Notes under the pieces: generated by a model
The model's input: the letters and a program-made list of their open reading frames with translations, nothing else
Database searches by the model: none
What the model was told of the DNA's origin: nothing
Shown: in pieces, positions 1-11,212 of the stretch
Layout of the letters: the number at the start of each line of letters is the position of its first letter
Numbering within the stretch: the stretch's first letter is position 1
NCBI GenBank assembly: GCA_022496805.1
Contig: CM040088.1
Location: 15,717,001 to 15,781,000 of the forward strand
Length of the DNA: 64,000 nucleotides
Source of the DNA: Pohlia nutans
Taxonomy: Eukaryota; Streptophyta; Bryopsida; Bryales; Mniaceae
Reading direction: 5' to 3'
Position numbers and translations under genes: made by a program

Positions 1-538
1 AATTTACACGACATTGCGTAAGAATAGTATAGAATTAATAGTTTAAATGAAACAAATTCCAATGGGTATTTAAGCATCTTATTAACCTTGTGCTTTTAGC
101 CATTCATACCAAAAATCAAAGATAAATAATTAATTTTGTATTTGTTTTGAATTTTGGAAGTTTATTAGTTAGATATTATATATATAATTGTATATGATGA
201 ATTTTAGGAATCCATTTGCATATATTTGATTTAAAATTCATAATTTATAATCTATCTTTGTACGTCTATACAAAATATATACTTTATCATGCATTTTTTC
301 ACACATTTATAAATTTGATACTTTTGTAGATTATTCCAACATCTACACCATCCAACGTTCTTTATTTTTTCTGAATTTTGTGAACACATTTTTAGTGATC
401 CAATGACATATTCTTATATGAAATTTGATTCTAAATAGGTTAGGCCCAAGAAACACTCAATTTGGACACTCCTAGCTCATTTTACAACACTTTCTATATT
501 TGGAACGACCACTTTTGGGTCGCCTCGGCACTTAAGGG
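1..538. other. AT-rich intergenic DNA, no gene seen
   Basis: No convincing coding frame is visible on either strand; short open frames have no family signature. The stretch just before the first TTAA element contains the words TTTGGGTCGCCTC and CACTCCTAGCTCATTTTA. These resemble sequence near 56.6 kb, so this is probably old transposon sequence rather than unique DNA. Confidence 0.5.
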
Positions 539-542
539 TTAA

Positions 543-1091
543 CTCCTAAATGCCCAAGTATCCAAATAGTGGATGGTGGTTGGTCAAATTCAATTTCAAA
601 TTTAGTAATGATTATTTTTACTTTCAAGTCCAACTAAGAAAATGGAGCTTATCAAGCCTAGTTTCTAATTCACTTTGTAAATCTAAAAAAATCATAATAT
701 TAAGTATTTTATTGCATTTGCAAAGTCAAAAGGCCATACTCCAAACTACACTACAAACCATGTGTCATCATCAAATTTCCAAATTTAGAAAATGTATTTT
801 AAATTAGATTTTTCCATATGCTTCTTCATTGTAACTTGAACCTCTTGTAATTTATTATTATTATTTGGAACAATTTAGTAATTTATATGAATTTCTTTGC
901 TTATTTTACCTCAAAAATCATATTAAATTTATAACATATTAAAAAAAATTGAGAAATTGAGGACCAATAGGAAACATATATTTACGTTTACTAAAAATAC
1001 TTCAAAAAATATATATCAAAATCTTTTGATGAGCAAAATCCACATGAAAGTGATGTTTGACTTTTTTATGAATGCCTTGGGCATTTAGGGG
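543..1091. mobile_element. TTAA-flanked non-autonomous DNA element (piggyBac-like ends)
   Basis: The element is bounded by TTAA at 539-542 and TTAA at 1092-1095. Its inverted ends read CTCCTAAATGCCCAAG on the left and, reverse-complemented, CCCCTAAATGCCCAAGG on the right. No long coding frame lies inside, so it must depend on a transposase supplied elsewhere. A TTAA target duplication with ends starting CCY is the hallmark of the piggyBac superfamily; Sola3 also duplicates TTAA. Assignment rests on the ends alone. Confidence 0.65.
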
Positions 1092-1408
1092 TTAACTTGC
1101 TGCACCACTTATTCTACATAGTGTGAGTTTCAAATAATGTGATGTTTATTTACAAGAATTCACACTCATTATACTCAATTTTTCAATTAATGTGGGTTCA
1201 TTTTTTCATTTAGTATTTGTAATTCTGTAAGGATCTGTTTTTGCATATTACGTACAAAATAATATGATTTTTTGAAAAAACTTAAATAATGTGAATTTCT
1301 TATTTGAAGTGGCCCACGTTAATATAAGTATTTTTAAATAGTATAAATGGTTCCCAAATAATGTGGCTCACACTATGTACAAGAAAGGATGTTTTGGAGG
1401 CAAAGCTA

Positions 1409-2368
1409 TACAGTCAAGTCCAATATGCTTACTAATTCCCATTTGCACGAAAAAAATTCAGAAACTTTGAACAATGCATGTGTACTAAAAAATGATCCGA
1501 TTTGGAAACCGTAAAGTGCGTTGCAATCACATTGGAGTATACTACAATATCATTACAAATTTACACATGAATTAATGAAAATCATATAACAAGTTAAAAA
1601 TATTATATACACTATCTACCATTGAGTGTTCTCACCTTTTGCTTCAATTATAGGTCTATTCTAGCAGGCATTTTTGAAATGAGTGTTTGAAATCGTTTTT
1701 GAGATACTTGAGCCCATACTTGTTGAATGATTTGTATCATTTCATCTTTGTCCTTCATAATCTTTTTGATTCCATGGGCTTATCTCCAATCATCAGGGTA
1801 TCTACTACGGCGTATTGGAGCACCATCCTCCATCAATGTGAGTTGAATAGGTCTATCATGCATAAAATAGAAGCCGATCAATGTATTTTCATAAATAAGT
1901 TCCACAAAATCAACTACTGATTGTTTAAATGAAGGAATGATGACAAGTAGACTTTTGTCAAAACCCATGAAAGCCCCTACACCATTACAAAAGAAGAAAT
2001 TACAAAGGAAGAAATTACAAAGGAGACAGATGAAATGATACAAATCATCCAACAAGTATAGGCTCAAGTATCTCAAAAACAGTTTTAAATGCTCATTTCA
2101 AATATGCCTGCTAGAATAAACTTGTAATTGAAGCAAAAGGTGAGAACACTCAATGGTAGATAGTGTATATAATAATTTTAACTTGTTGTATGATTTTCAC
2201 TAATACATGTGTAAATTTGTAATGATATTGTAGTACACTCCAATGTGATTGCAACGCACTTTACGGTTTCCAAATCGGATCATTTTTGAGTATACACGCA
2301 TTGTTCAAAGTTTTGTGAATTTTTTTCCTGTAGAGGGGAATTCGTAAGCATGTTGGACCTGACTGTAC
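1409..2368. mobile_element. Long-inverted-repeat (foldback) element
   Basis: Two arms of about 350 bases, roughly 1409-1757 and 2014-2368, are reverse complements with scattered substitutions. Both arms encode the same peptide stretch (LYHFI), on opposite strands. The spacer is about 250 bases. Immediately outside lie imperfect 21-base direct repeats (1390-1410 and 2379-2399) sharing TTGGAGGCAAA. The structure is a foldback transposon or a Mutator-like element with long terminal inverted repeats; no transposase is present. A transcript would fold into a long hairpin. Confidence 0.7.
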
Positions 2369-2921
2369 GATGAAGGAGTGTATTGGAGGCAAAATTGTAC
2401 AAACGTATGCTAATATCAAGGATTTTTTTTTGCAATTTTTTATTTTTCAAATAGGTGGCACCAATAAAACAGATATTGTAGCACTTTCATCTAGATTCTA
2501 GATGAAGTCATCAAAATTGAATGAAAATGTGTTCAAATGGATGAAAATAAGTCAACATGGATGAATATTTTGGTGATAAAAGAATAGGTTTTGGGTCCAA
2601 ATTTAAAAGATATTTCTAAAAATAATTTCGTTTACTGGTTATATTTCGCCAGCTAAAAAAAGGTATTCCCTATGTATTCATCCTCAAGGAATTCCTTATG
2701 AACAATAAATGCTGTGTATTTTGACCACTGTAGCTGTATTGTCCGTGAGTTTCTTGAAGAGGAAATGCTTTTCCAAAATTGACGGCAGGAAAGTAAATTG
2801 TGCATTTACATACACTCATTGATGGCAATATTATTACTCATGGAAAGTGCAAATCGCCATTTGATGAAGCCGGCCTAGTGTATTTCAGTTGAGCACAGAA
2901 AATTGATTAAAAATCAAGCGG

Positions 2922-3255
2922 CTAGTCGCGCCCCCGACTCTAAATCCCTCCCCTCCACGTAAATGCAAACACTATTCTCCCCCAGGCCCAATTCCCCGAA
3001 ATTTCCATTTCGGGCATCCTAGGGGCATTACTTGGCAAAAAACATTAAAAATTAAAAATCAAATTTGGGGTTTTCGGGTCCAAATTAGTCTAGGAGGATC
3101 ATCTCGGTAATTTTAAACCATTGGAAGAGGGGGTTAGTTATAAAAATGAGCCCCAACTGGTTCAAAATAGGGGCCAGTTTTTGTCCTCGTGCATTAACAG
3201 AGAGAAGGAGGGGAGGGGAGGGGAGGGATTTAGGGTCAGAGCTAGCATCGCGTAG
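2922..3255. mobile_element. Small inverted-repeat element with GC-rich ends
   Basis: The left end (2922-2956) contains CTAGTCGCG then GACTCTAAATCCCTCCCCTCC. The right end (3208-3255) contains its reverse complement with substitutions, ending in GCTAGCATCGCGTAG. The roughly 330-base unit has no coding frame. The inner right end is a G-rich run, GGGGAGGGGAGGGGAGGG at 3210-3227, which fits a G-quadruplex pattern. Superfamily is not assigned because no convincing target duplication was seen. Confidence 0.5.
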
Positions 3256-4044
3256 TCTTCACTTTGTCTAAGTATTTTCCCTAGATTAATTTTTACAGTT
3301 TTTTACCGTCCAACCGTATAACTCTTGAAATCGATGGAAAAGTTTTCATAGTCTTTGCCCTTGTCGGGTAGAGATACCAAGGTACACTAAAGCCAATGTA
3401 AATTACCATGGATGATTTTAGTCCCTCAATTTTCTTGTGCAAGTTGATGAGAGCGGAGATCTCAATAGAGGGAGCAACAACAAGCATGCTATTTTCTACT
3501 GTAGTACATTTGATTGGTTCCCATTTTGGCACCATTTAAATGCTCGTGCTCTCAAGATGGCTTAGACTTTCATTGTTGTGTGTCTTGAAGGACTAAAAAA
3601 ATAATAAAAATTTGCCATGAGAAAGGCCGAATGTGTTGTGGCATGCACAATATTTTTTCATATAATGTTTGCATTGGGACACATGTACTAAGGTTCTCTC
3701 ACTACTATACTAGTGTTGACCCTCTTTATGCTTTGGATTGATGATGCTCAATGCATGCTTAGTATATAGCTAGAGCAAAGGACATATATTGCCTCAATGA
3801 TCTCCATATTTCATTTGTCATTGTGTGCGGCTTGACGCAACATCACCTTCAAGCTTAGTAAAAGATAAAAAGGTTACCATGAACAAAACTATCAACTCCT
3901 TTAGTTTACTCAAAGACTACATATACTTTAGAATCTTTGGCAGAGCTTATGAGATTCCTTTGCATTGTTTTCGATTTTTTTGCTCTTGTTGTTGAACAAC
4001 TTAGTATGTGGGACATAGCATGTAGTTGAACTTTGCCCAGTTAA

Positions 4045-4611
4045 CCCCTAAAGGACCAAGGCTGATTTCCCAAGTTCGGTCAGCTCAGTGTGGAATGAAT
4101 ATTGATCCTCAATTTTTGAGATTTTTTGTGGTGATTCTACTCTTTGTAACAAAGATGGGGTGGTAATTTGCGTACGTAGGTGATGTATAGATCAAAAAAT
4201 ACAATCATACAAAGGTGAAAAACCTAACTACGGGCAGCTCTTGAAAATTTTCATACAATGAGCTATACATCTGAATTTTTGCACACAGTGAGCTAACACC
4301 CCCATATACACAAATGCCAAATTTATTTTACCAAATTTGAGTCTAAACTTTGCATTTTGGGCATTTTCAGAAAGTTTGAAACTCGGGTTGCAAGCCAAAA
4401 AAAAAAGTGCAACAAACTTTGAAGCTTATTATCTTACTATTGAAGAACCTTAAACAGTTGAAAATTTGTAGGTTGTTATAAACTCAAGTTGGTTGAAACA
4501 TCCTACGGTTGGATCGGTCAAAAAGGTTTTAGATCAAAAACTATTTGTCTTTTTATGAGAAGGGGTACTTTGGAGTATTTGGAGAAAAACATAGTTGTGG
4601 TCCTTTAGGGG
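4045..4611. mobile_element. TTAA-flanked non-autonomous DNA element
   Basis: The element sits between TTAA at 4041-4044 and TTAA at 4612-4615. The left end is CCCCTAAAGGACCAAGGC and the right end, reverse-complemented, is CCCCTAAAGGACCACAAC, so the first 14 bases match exactly. The inside is non-coding. A deleted, inverted copy lies at about 48.0-48.4 kb. This is one of the cleanest members of the set. Confidence 0.75.
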
Positions 4612-4759
4612 TTAAGGCAAAAATTTATTAAAGTCCTACATCGATGATGTAAATTAATTCTCCACATACTACCTAGGCTAGTGCATCCTATTTGTGACAC
4701 AATCTCTAATATAATCCCTTAGAAAGGTTATGGGACTCTAAAAAAACTTCACATTGGGC

Positions 4760-6110
4760 CAAAGCAGCACTTGCAAATGGTGACTTCTACAGCATTATAC
4801 TCCCGGTTGATGCTCAAAAACATCTCATCATCGAGTATGCAGATGATTCATACTTCACCATCTCAGGGACTGAAGCTAGTTTCATGCGATTGGCACAACT
4901 CATTACACTTTTTGGCCACGCCTTTGGCCTTGTGCCTAACTAGGCCAAACCCCTAGGTTATTAGCTCTCGCCCCGGCCAACACCACCATGGTTACAACAC
5001 ATGGAGTGCCCTTAGGCGGTAGAATAACAACTTTCAAATCTATTGAAAACGTCGTTCAATATCAACTTTGCCACCCAGGATGTGGATGAGTTTTTGGCAT
5101 CCAAAATTCACAAGAAACTAGAGTATTAGTCTATAGTTCACTTCTTTCTTGCTGGGAGAGCAGTCATTATCAACTACATACACTGATTGACGTTGTGGTC
5201 TTTTTTAAACATATGGGGTGGTTCCTCGAAAGCCGTACGCGAGATTTGAGCATAATTGCGCGAGTTTATGAGGTCCGACACAACACACCGTAGTCGCGCA
5301 TGTGTTTGATGGACGGATTGCTGCGTGCCCTGCAATGTTGGAGGCTTCAATTTGATTGACCATGAGGAGGCATTACATGTGATGATGGCCAAGTGGGTTA
5401 TTAAAGTGATGTCCTTGGGCAACACATCATTTCAGAAACTCTTCCAATATTGTATTCCTCTTATACATCTCTTAGACAATGGCAATTGGCCCGCTTTGTC
5501 CCAATGGATCGTCTTTCACACGTTTCGCGCCACCTGGGGCTCCAAGGCGTGGAATATGATAGTGAAATCATGGTGGACCATGTTGAACTTTGCCCACCGA
5601 CCAATTGCGAAGAGGTCCTCACCACTAACTTGTGGTGGTCAATATTTTACTTTGGAGGCAACTTTGGCTTTTTGCAACAACGCGTTGCGCAACTCATGAT
5701 ACAAGACATCTGGTCTACTTAGCATTAGATCTTCATGGCTTGGCCGGAAGCCCAAACTAAGCTTGATCTCCTTGTTGGTGATCGGGCGTACTATAATTCA
5801 TTCCTATAAAAAAATTCCCTTAGAAGCTCCAATTGCTCACGGTGGACTGGATCTACACAACCAACAATGAATTCTTGGGTGTATTCATAGGGAAATAGGA
5901 CGTGTTGGTGGTTGTGGTCTTTCAAACATCGCTACAATTCCAACCGCAAATTAGAGGTGCTCAAATTTGCACTTTTGTATTGGCCAGCACGCCATGTTTT
6001 CTCGTAGGTCACTAGTCTTTCATACTTTGCCTGATGCTTCAAAGTGATCCCCTAGATGACGAGCCGTTTGATGGGTGGCTGAAATACATCAGGATCATTT
6101 CTAAGCTGCG
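4760..6110 (+). pseudogene. Decayed LINE retrotransposon, reverse transcriptase 3' part
   Basis: One frame near 4796-4940 reads YADDSYFTIS followed by LFGHAFGLVPN and then a stop. YADD is the reverse transcriptase active-site box, and the following helix with GLVPN is the normal LINE continuation. In a later frame (about 5325-5440) there is GGFNLIDHEEALHVMMAKWV, the C-terminal region of plant LINE polymerases. It is followed by a degenerate LWWS segment like the zinc-binding region at the end of plant LINEs. Frameshifts and stops separate the pieces, so the element is dead. The endonuclease and the start of the polymerase were not found upstream. The family is L1-like by these motifs; the clade is not certain. 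Confidence 0.8.
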
Positions 6111-6342
6111 CTATTAAGTATATGTGGGGGTGATTGAAGAACTACACTTTGATCCCAACCGTTACTCGTTTGGTACTACAAGTCCCTTGTACTCGTACTC
6201 TATAAAGAACAGCTGCGCAATCTTAACGAACTGGTCCCAACTTGTGGGTCCAATACCTGCCCCCGGTATGCAAGTAATGCAACTCCCATATTATTCACAG
6301 GGGGCATCGGCATTAAAACGCCTTAGAGGACGGTTTTTGTAA

Positions 6343-7242
6343 AAATTATATCAAATTATATAAAAATAAAATAACCAAAAAGTTAGGTGAAGACCAAATT
6401 AAATAAAATGAGATGTAGAAAATGTTGGGTTGCATATTTATTAAAAAAAAATTCTCCACAACGTATATAAAGAATTGAAACACCTATGCATAATTTTTAA
6501 AGATCCATGCAAGAAGTTGCCTCTAATGAAAATCAAAAGTCATTGGCCGTGTTTTATTAATAATAAAACAATCTTAATTTTTTTATTAAAAAGTCCAAAA
6601 AGTTGGGTAGCTTGTCCGAGTATGCTACATGTATTAAAAAACTCATATAATTAGGTTTCTAATGCTATTATTGCCTTCAAGGAAGATTCAGTTCCTGTAT
6701 ATTATTACATTTTTGGATTCCTTATTAGGAGGGCTTCAAGAGTTTCTTACACGAAAACAAATTACATCACTTGAGATTGGACTAAAATGAAATATAAGTG
6801 ATTATAATCAAGTCCATATAATATGGGAGTTGCATACCTGGGATATTTGCTAAGTGGCACGGTGTTTTACCAGACTCATACATCTCGCGGGACATCCTGC
6901 AGTAGTGCGTAGTGTGGCACAAAAATCTCCCTTAAAAGGAAGCGAAATTCCTGTGGTCAATGTACCAGTGCGCGGTTGCTGTGCATTGTTGGCGAGCGCA
7001 AGTTGCGCTTGGGGTTCCGACATTGTGCACAAGCTGTACAACTAGATTGGAAGAGTCTATTCTCCACCGTTTTCATCGATGTGAGAAAACTCGTTGGCTT
7101 AGCATTTGCCTCGGCATAGACACCTTTTCTACTAGTGATGTATTGAAGACACACTAATTACATAGAAGTTGTTTTTTACAGTAGGAAAAAAAATTAAAAA
7201 AAAATTTAATTTAATTAAATTTAATTTTTTAAACTAAAATAA

Positions 7243-7245
<3 letters not shown>
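6343..7245. other. Intergenic, no gene recognised
   Basis: This stretch is AT-rich with a less AT-rich patch at 6850-7150. Short frames on both strands there have no family features and are mutually overlapping. Nothing I can name is present. Confidence 0.4.

Positions 7246-7326
<81 letters not shown>
7246..7326. repeat. (TA)n microsatellite
   Basis: About 80 bases of uninterrupted alternating TA follow a T/A-rich lead-in. Length is likely to vary between individuals and to be poorly resolved in assembly. Confidence 0.95.
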
Positions 7327-7328
<2 letters not shown>

Positions 7329-7431
7329 AAGAAATTATCAAAAATTGAATATTTCTTTCATCCATTGAAGAGTTGCATCCTTCAATATATTTGTACCTTA
7401 GTATATTTAAATTGGAGTAATTGCTCCTTAA

Positions 7432-7890
7432 TTCCTAAATGACATAGGTGGAAGGGCAAAACCTAGATGTGTTATAAAATGTTACTTTTGTAACTTTGAT
7501 GAATTTTGGTCCAAAAGAGAAAATGAAAAGCATGACATTTAGTAATTATCCACGTTGTCAAACTTTCAAAAAATGTTTTAGATACTCATTCAATGAATTT
7601 AGAAGCATTTATCGTTGAATATTCACCAAAATTACAAAATTTATTTTTAGAACCTGAAATTTGGTATGGTTGGTTAAAACTAGACATTTTCTTCAAAAAT
7701 GGTTGATGGAAATTTTTTTCAAAAGAGAGAACATCATTACTTTTCCGAAATAGTAAGTTCTATAACACTGGGACAATGTTGAGGTGTTTGTTTTTGAAAA
7801 ATTCTCCTATGTGGAGATTAACTCGGATTGACATGATTCAAATTGGGTTGAAAAATAGACTTGATTTCCTATTTGAGATTATTATTATTA

Positions 7891-7949
<59 letters not shown>

Positions 7950-8037
7950 TGTTTATTTTTATAAAAATCTCTTTTACATCTTGGACAACCCATAAAAAAA
8001 GGGCACTGACCATAAAATGAACGTTTGGTCACTTATG
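7432..8037. mobile_element. TTAA-type non-autonomous element with (ATT)n inside
   Basis: The left end follows TTAA at 7428-7431 and reads TTCCTAAATGAC. The right end is degenerate (GGTCACTTATGG, then CTAA at 8038-8041). It is a reverse-oriented relative of the element at 59372-59914; both contain GTCACTTA and TTTGGTC near one end and share interior sequence. A clean (ATT)n microsatellite occupies about 7877-7950. No coding capacity is visible. Confidence 0.55.
7877..7950. repeat. (ATT)n microsatellite
   Basis: About 24 near-perfect ATT units lie inside the TTAA-type element. The related copy at 59.4-59.9 kb lacks this expansion, so it grew after the copies separated. Confidence 0.95.
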
Positions 8038-8050
8038 GCTAAATGCTTAA

Positions 8051-8618
8051 CGGCGTCTGGACAACCTTCTTCAGATTTGGAGAATAGCAAAGATGCATTA
8101 TAAAATGCAACTAAGATGGATATTTGAACTTGATCTATGAACAAAAGTTGTACTGTACATTATAAATTTTAGATTCTATCCATACGATTAGATCTATGAT
8201 CGCAATCACCAATATTTTGTATAAAATTTGAAACTTAAAATTCAAAATTCCATTGTAATTCGATTATGAATAAGATATTGACAATCTGTGAATGAATTTT
8301 TTTTTGATGGGTTGAAATGTAATACTCTAAGTGTAGTGATTTTAGTAGATTTATTGGTTGCTTAATTTTATAAGTTGGTTTTTTCAAGAGCACTTTAGAA
8401 CTATGATCTTAGAAAAATTTGGTGAATCATTGAAACATGAAATGAGGCATAAATGTTTTACAAATCATTCCCTTTCTAATTGGTTCACGCATGCATGAAA
8501 CTAACTTTGCATAAAATCTTTAGTAAAAAAATCCATATTGCAAAAAGTGCATGACGGATGAAAAAACAGAGTTTGATTTTGTACATCATTTAGGAATGGA
8601 TGCTTGGGCAGTTAGGGA
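8051..8618. mobile_element. TTAA-type non-autonomous element
   Basis: It begins after TTAA at 8047-8050. The right flank is TTGA, one change from TTAA. It shares most of its length with the elements at 52901-53466 and 59934-60501, including GGGTTGAAATGTAATACTC and TAAAATGCAACTAAG. Three copies define this family in the window. The interior is non-coding. Confidence 0.6.
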
Positions 8619-11212
8619 TTGAGTTTTGTATACTTGTTTCTCAAGGTTGTATGTATTAAACATAAACATATCAGTCTTTGGGCTCCAGTTTCACACTTAC
8701 TAGATTTTTCTGCAAACTCAACAAACTCAACATACTGTAATTTGTAGTCATGTAAAGTTGTAGGATTACCATGAATCAACATACTTACTGATGATACATA
8801 CATACATAATTGTTCAATAAGTTTTGGATCTTGTAGTGGCCATTTCTAAACTGGCCGATGTTGCTTGAGTGCCTATTTATTGAAAAATTTCTAAATGGTG
8901 ATTGCAAAGTACATAATCCAACAAAAATCGTACACTATTTTCAATTGGAGTTATAGTAGACATGCCAATGACTGCAAATGCAATACTCAAATCCTTCCTC
9001 ACGAGAATGTGAAAACTTACACCATCTCAAATTTTGAAAGATTGTGGTATGTCAAGTTGGGATTCACCTTGAAAAGATCACACACAAAAATGTTTTGTAC
9101 AATAACTTTTATTGCACATCAAACACATTGGGTATGATTTTTAATGAAAATTTACTTGGAGCCCTTCACCACACGGTGTGCGGTGATTGGACGATACCTT
9201 ACATTTCTATTGGAATTGTGCGGTGAAATTGTGTAGTCATTGACATGTTTACTATGATTAGAACTGTGCAAGTCATTGGAACTGTGTGGTCATTGGCATG
9301 TCTACCATATATTAAATTATGAATGATCCTAAACAAAATAAAGTGAGTAGTTTGAATTCTAAACATAACATTCTTGAACTGCCTAAGCTTGGTCCCTTCT
9401 CCTACAAACCCATTTTCTATGAGAAAAATCTTGAATCAAAGGTTTACAATGTGACTGTAGAGTCTTGAGAATGCTACGTCATTGTAGAAAAACGACCAAG
9501 CAAAAGCAGAGCTCTCAAAGTTAGAGCAAGCCCAGGAGTGGGAGCCCAAATTCTCCTCCAACTGCATTTTGTTTCGGTTTCAAATGAGCTTTGGAGGGTA
9601 GGCCAACATGCCAGCTCTAGCAACACTAGTTTTATCACACCAAGCTATTAAAAAAATATTGAAAACATGAACGAAGTGGAGGCATGTGTCAGAGTTAGCA
9701 CATAAGTTGAAGCAAGTGTCGAGTTGGAATGGGCTGCGCATTCCCCAGTGCATGATTCTCTGTTGACTCCTCTCTACAATGGTGTTTGGCGTTAGTAATT
9801 TTCCTGCGTCAAGTGAAGCTCACATGACGAGGAAACATCAAGAAAAAGCATGTTGCTATATTCCTTGACGTCAGAACTTGTGCTGTTGGGGGCAGTTTTT
9901 AAACCCGTCATCTACCACTACCTTGGCGTTGGTCCTACCAAAACTCATGCTGCTGGGCATGCTCTTATGAATTTCCCGCACAAGAACTCAACCTTACAAT
10001 CTATGAGTTATATAGGTGTCATAAGTGGAGGGATTTACTTGATTAAGAGGCAGATTATCTTTCGGTTGAGAACTTACAACAGAATTAGTTACTGAAGGAG
10101 AAACAATGATCATGTCGGAAGCTGATGAGCCAGGTAATGGAATTATGAAGAAAGCCGATTGAGTAGGCATACCGGTACCGTATGTGAGGGTCAGATTCAG
10201 ATAGTAGGTTGTCGAAATTTAATTTCCACGTCATATTTTACAGGTCCACGTCACCCCTAAGCCAATCACAAGATGAAACGTGACACATTTTCTGACAAAA
10301 ATGAACTAATTTATGTCGAAACTGACCATGACGAAGGGTAGTTACTTCCACACCGACGCTGCAGATCATAGTCAGAAGCGCATGAAGTGGCCAGTCGATC
10401 GCTGTTGCAGGCCCGGTCAACAACGACAATTAACAGCTCTGGCATTCTCGCTGTGTCCCAATGCAAGCCAATCATCTTTTGTCACACCCAAATCGCAAGC
10501 CGTGCAAGCAGCAAACGATCATGCACCTTTTCCACAACCAAGCTTCAGATTCGAGTTTCCTGGCCGCATTACTACGTACAATCTCAATGAAGATGCTACA
10601 ATCTTAAGTGATGAATGCAGATCTTAAGAAACGCAGTGTCAGAATATTAACCGAAAAGAGGAGAGTGATTATGCTGCCTACCACCTGATTACGCAGTACC
10701 GAAATTGTGTCACTTAATTTGTTGTAGTTCGATTCTTCTGCAGGTGAATGTGGTCAGCCCTTTTCTCTTCATGGAGTACGCACATTGATCATGTCAAGGT
10801 CGATTTAATATTCTAACGGCTAGCTAGTCAAGGAATTTGTTTGGGTGACGACGTTGTAACTTAAAGTTGTCTGTGATCACGAGTCTTCTCTCGCCAGATC
10901 AAACCCATTAACATACAGTCAGAAAGTTGCACGTTTGAACTGAAAGAAATGACCGTAATTGATGCAGGTCACAGTAGAATTTGCTAGGTTTTGATGAACC
11001 TCTTTAATCTTCTCCGAACTTTACTTTTCACAATGACACAGTTAGTGCTCTTGAATGTGTGCTCGGTGACGATCGGTCGAGGTGTTTGAAAACTGATACC
11101 TACATTGCATTACAGGTGTTAGGGGTTCATGAACTTAGAATGGCTATGGCCGGGATGGTTGTGAAACGCCATTGAGTGAGTAATCAGCAATTGGATAGTT
11201 GAAGATCGAGCC
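8619..11212. other. Gene-free upstream region of the OSCA gene
   Basis: No gene or recognisable transposon was found. Open frames around 10.3-10.6 kb overlap one another in different frames and have no family features. Sequence from about 9.5 kb is less AT-rich than the transposon-rich flanks. The promoter and 5' untranslated region of the channel gene should lie in the last one to two kilobases, but I could not place a TATA box or transcription start with confidence. Confidence 0.4.

Noticed and set aside
1687..2076. Two similar short proteins on opposite strands
   Set aside because: They come from the two arms of the long inverted repeat, not from two genes.
6850..7157. Overlapping open frames on both strands
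   Set aside because: All are about 63-65 codons and mirror one another across strands; this reflects a local lack of stops, not a gene.
7776..8032. Poly-isoleucine open frames on both strands
   Set aside because: They arise from the (ATT)n tract inside a TTAA-type element.
10313..10627. Possible small gene upstream of OSCA
   Set aside because: Two overlapping frames of similar length compete, neither has family features or splice context, and the stretch fits promoter or 5' untranslated sequence.
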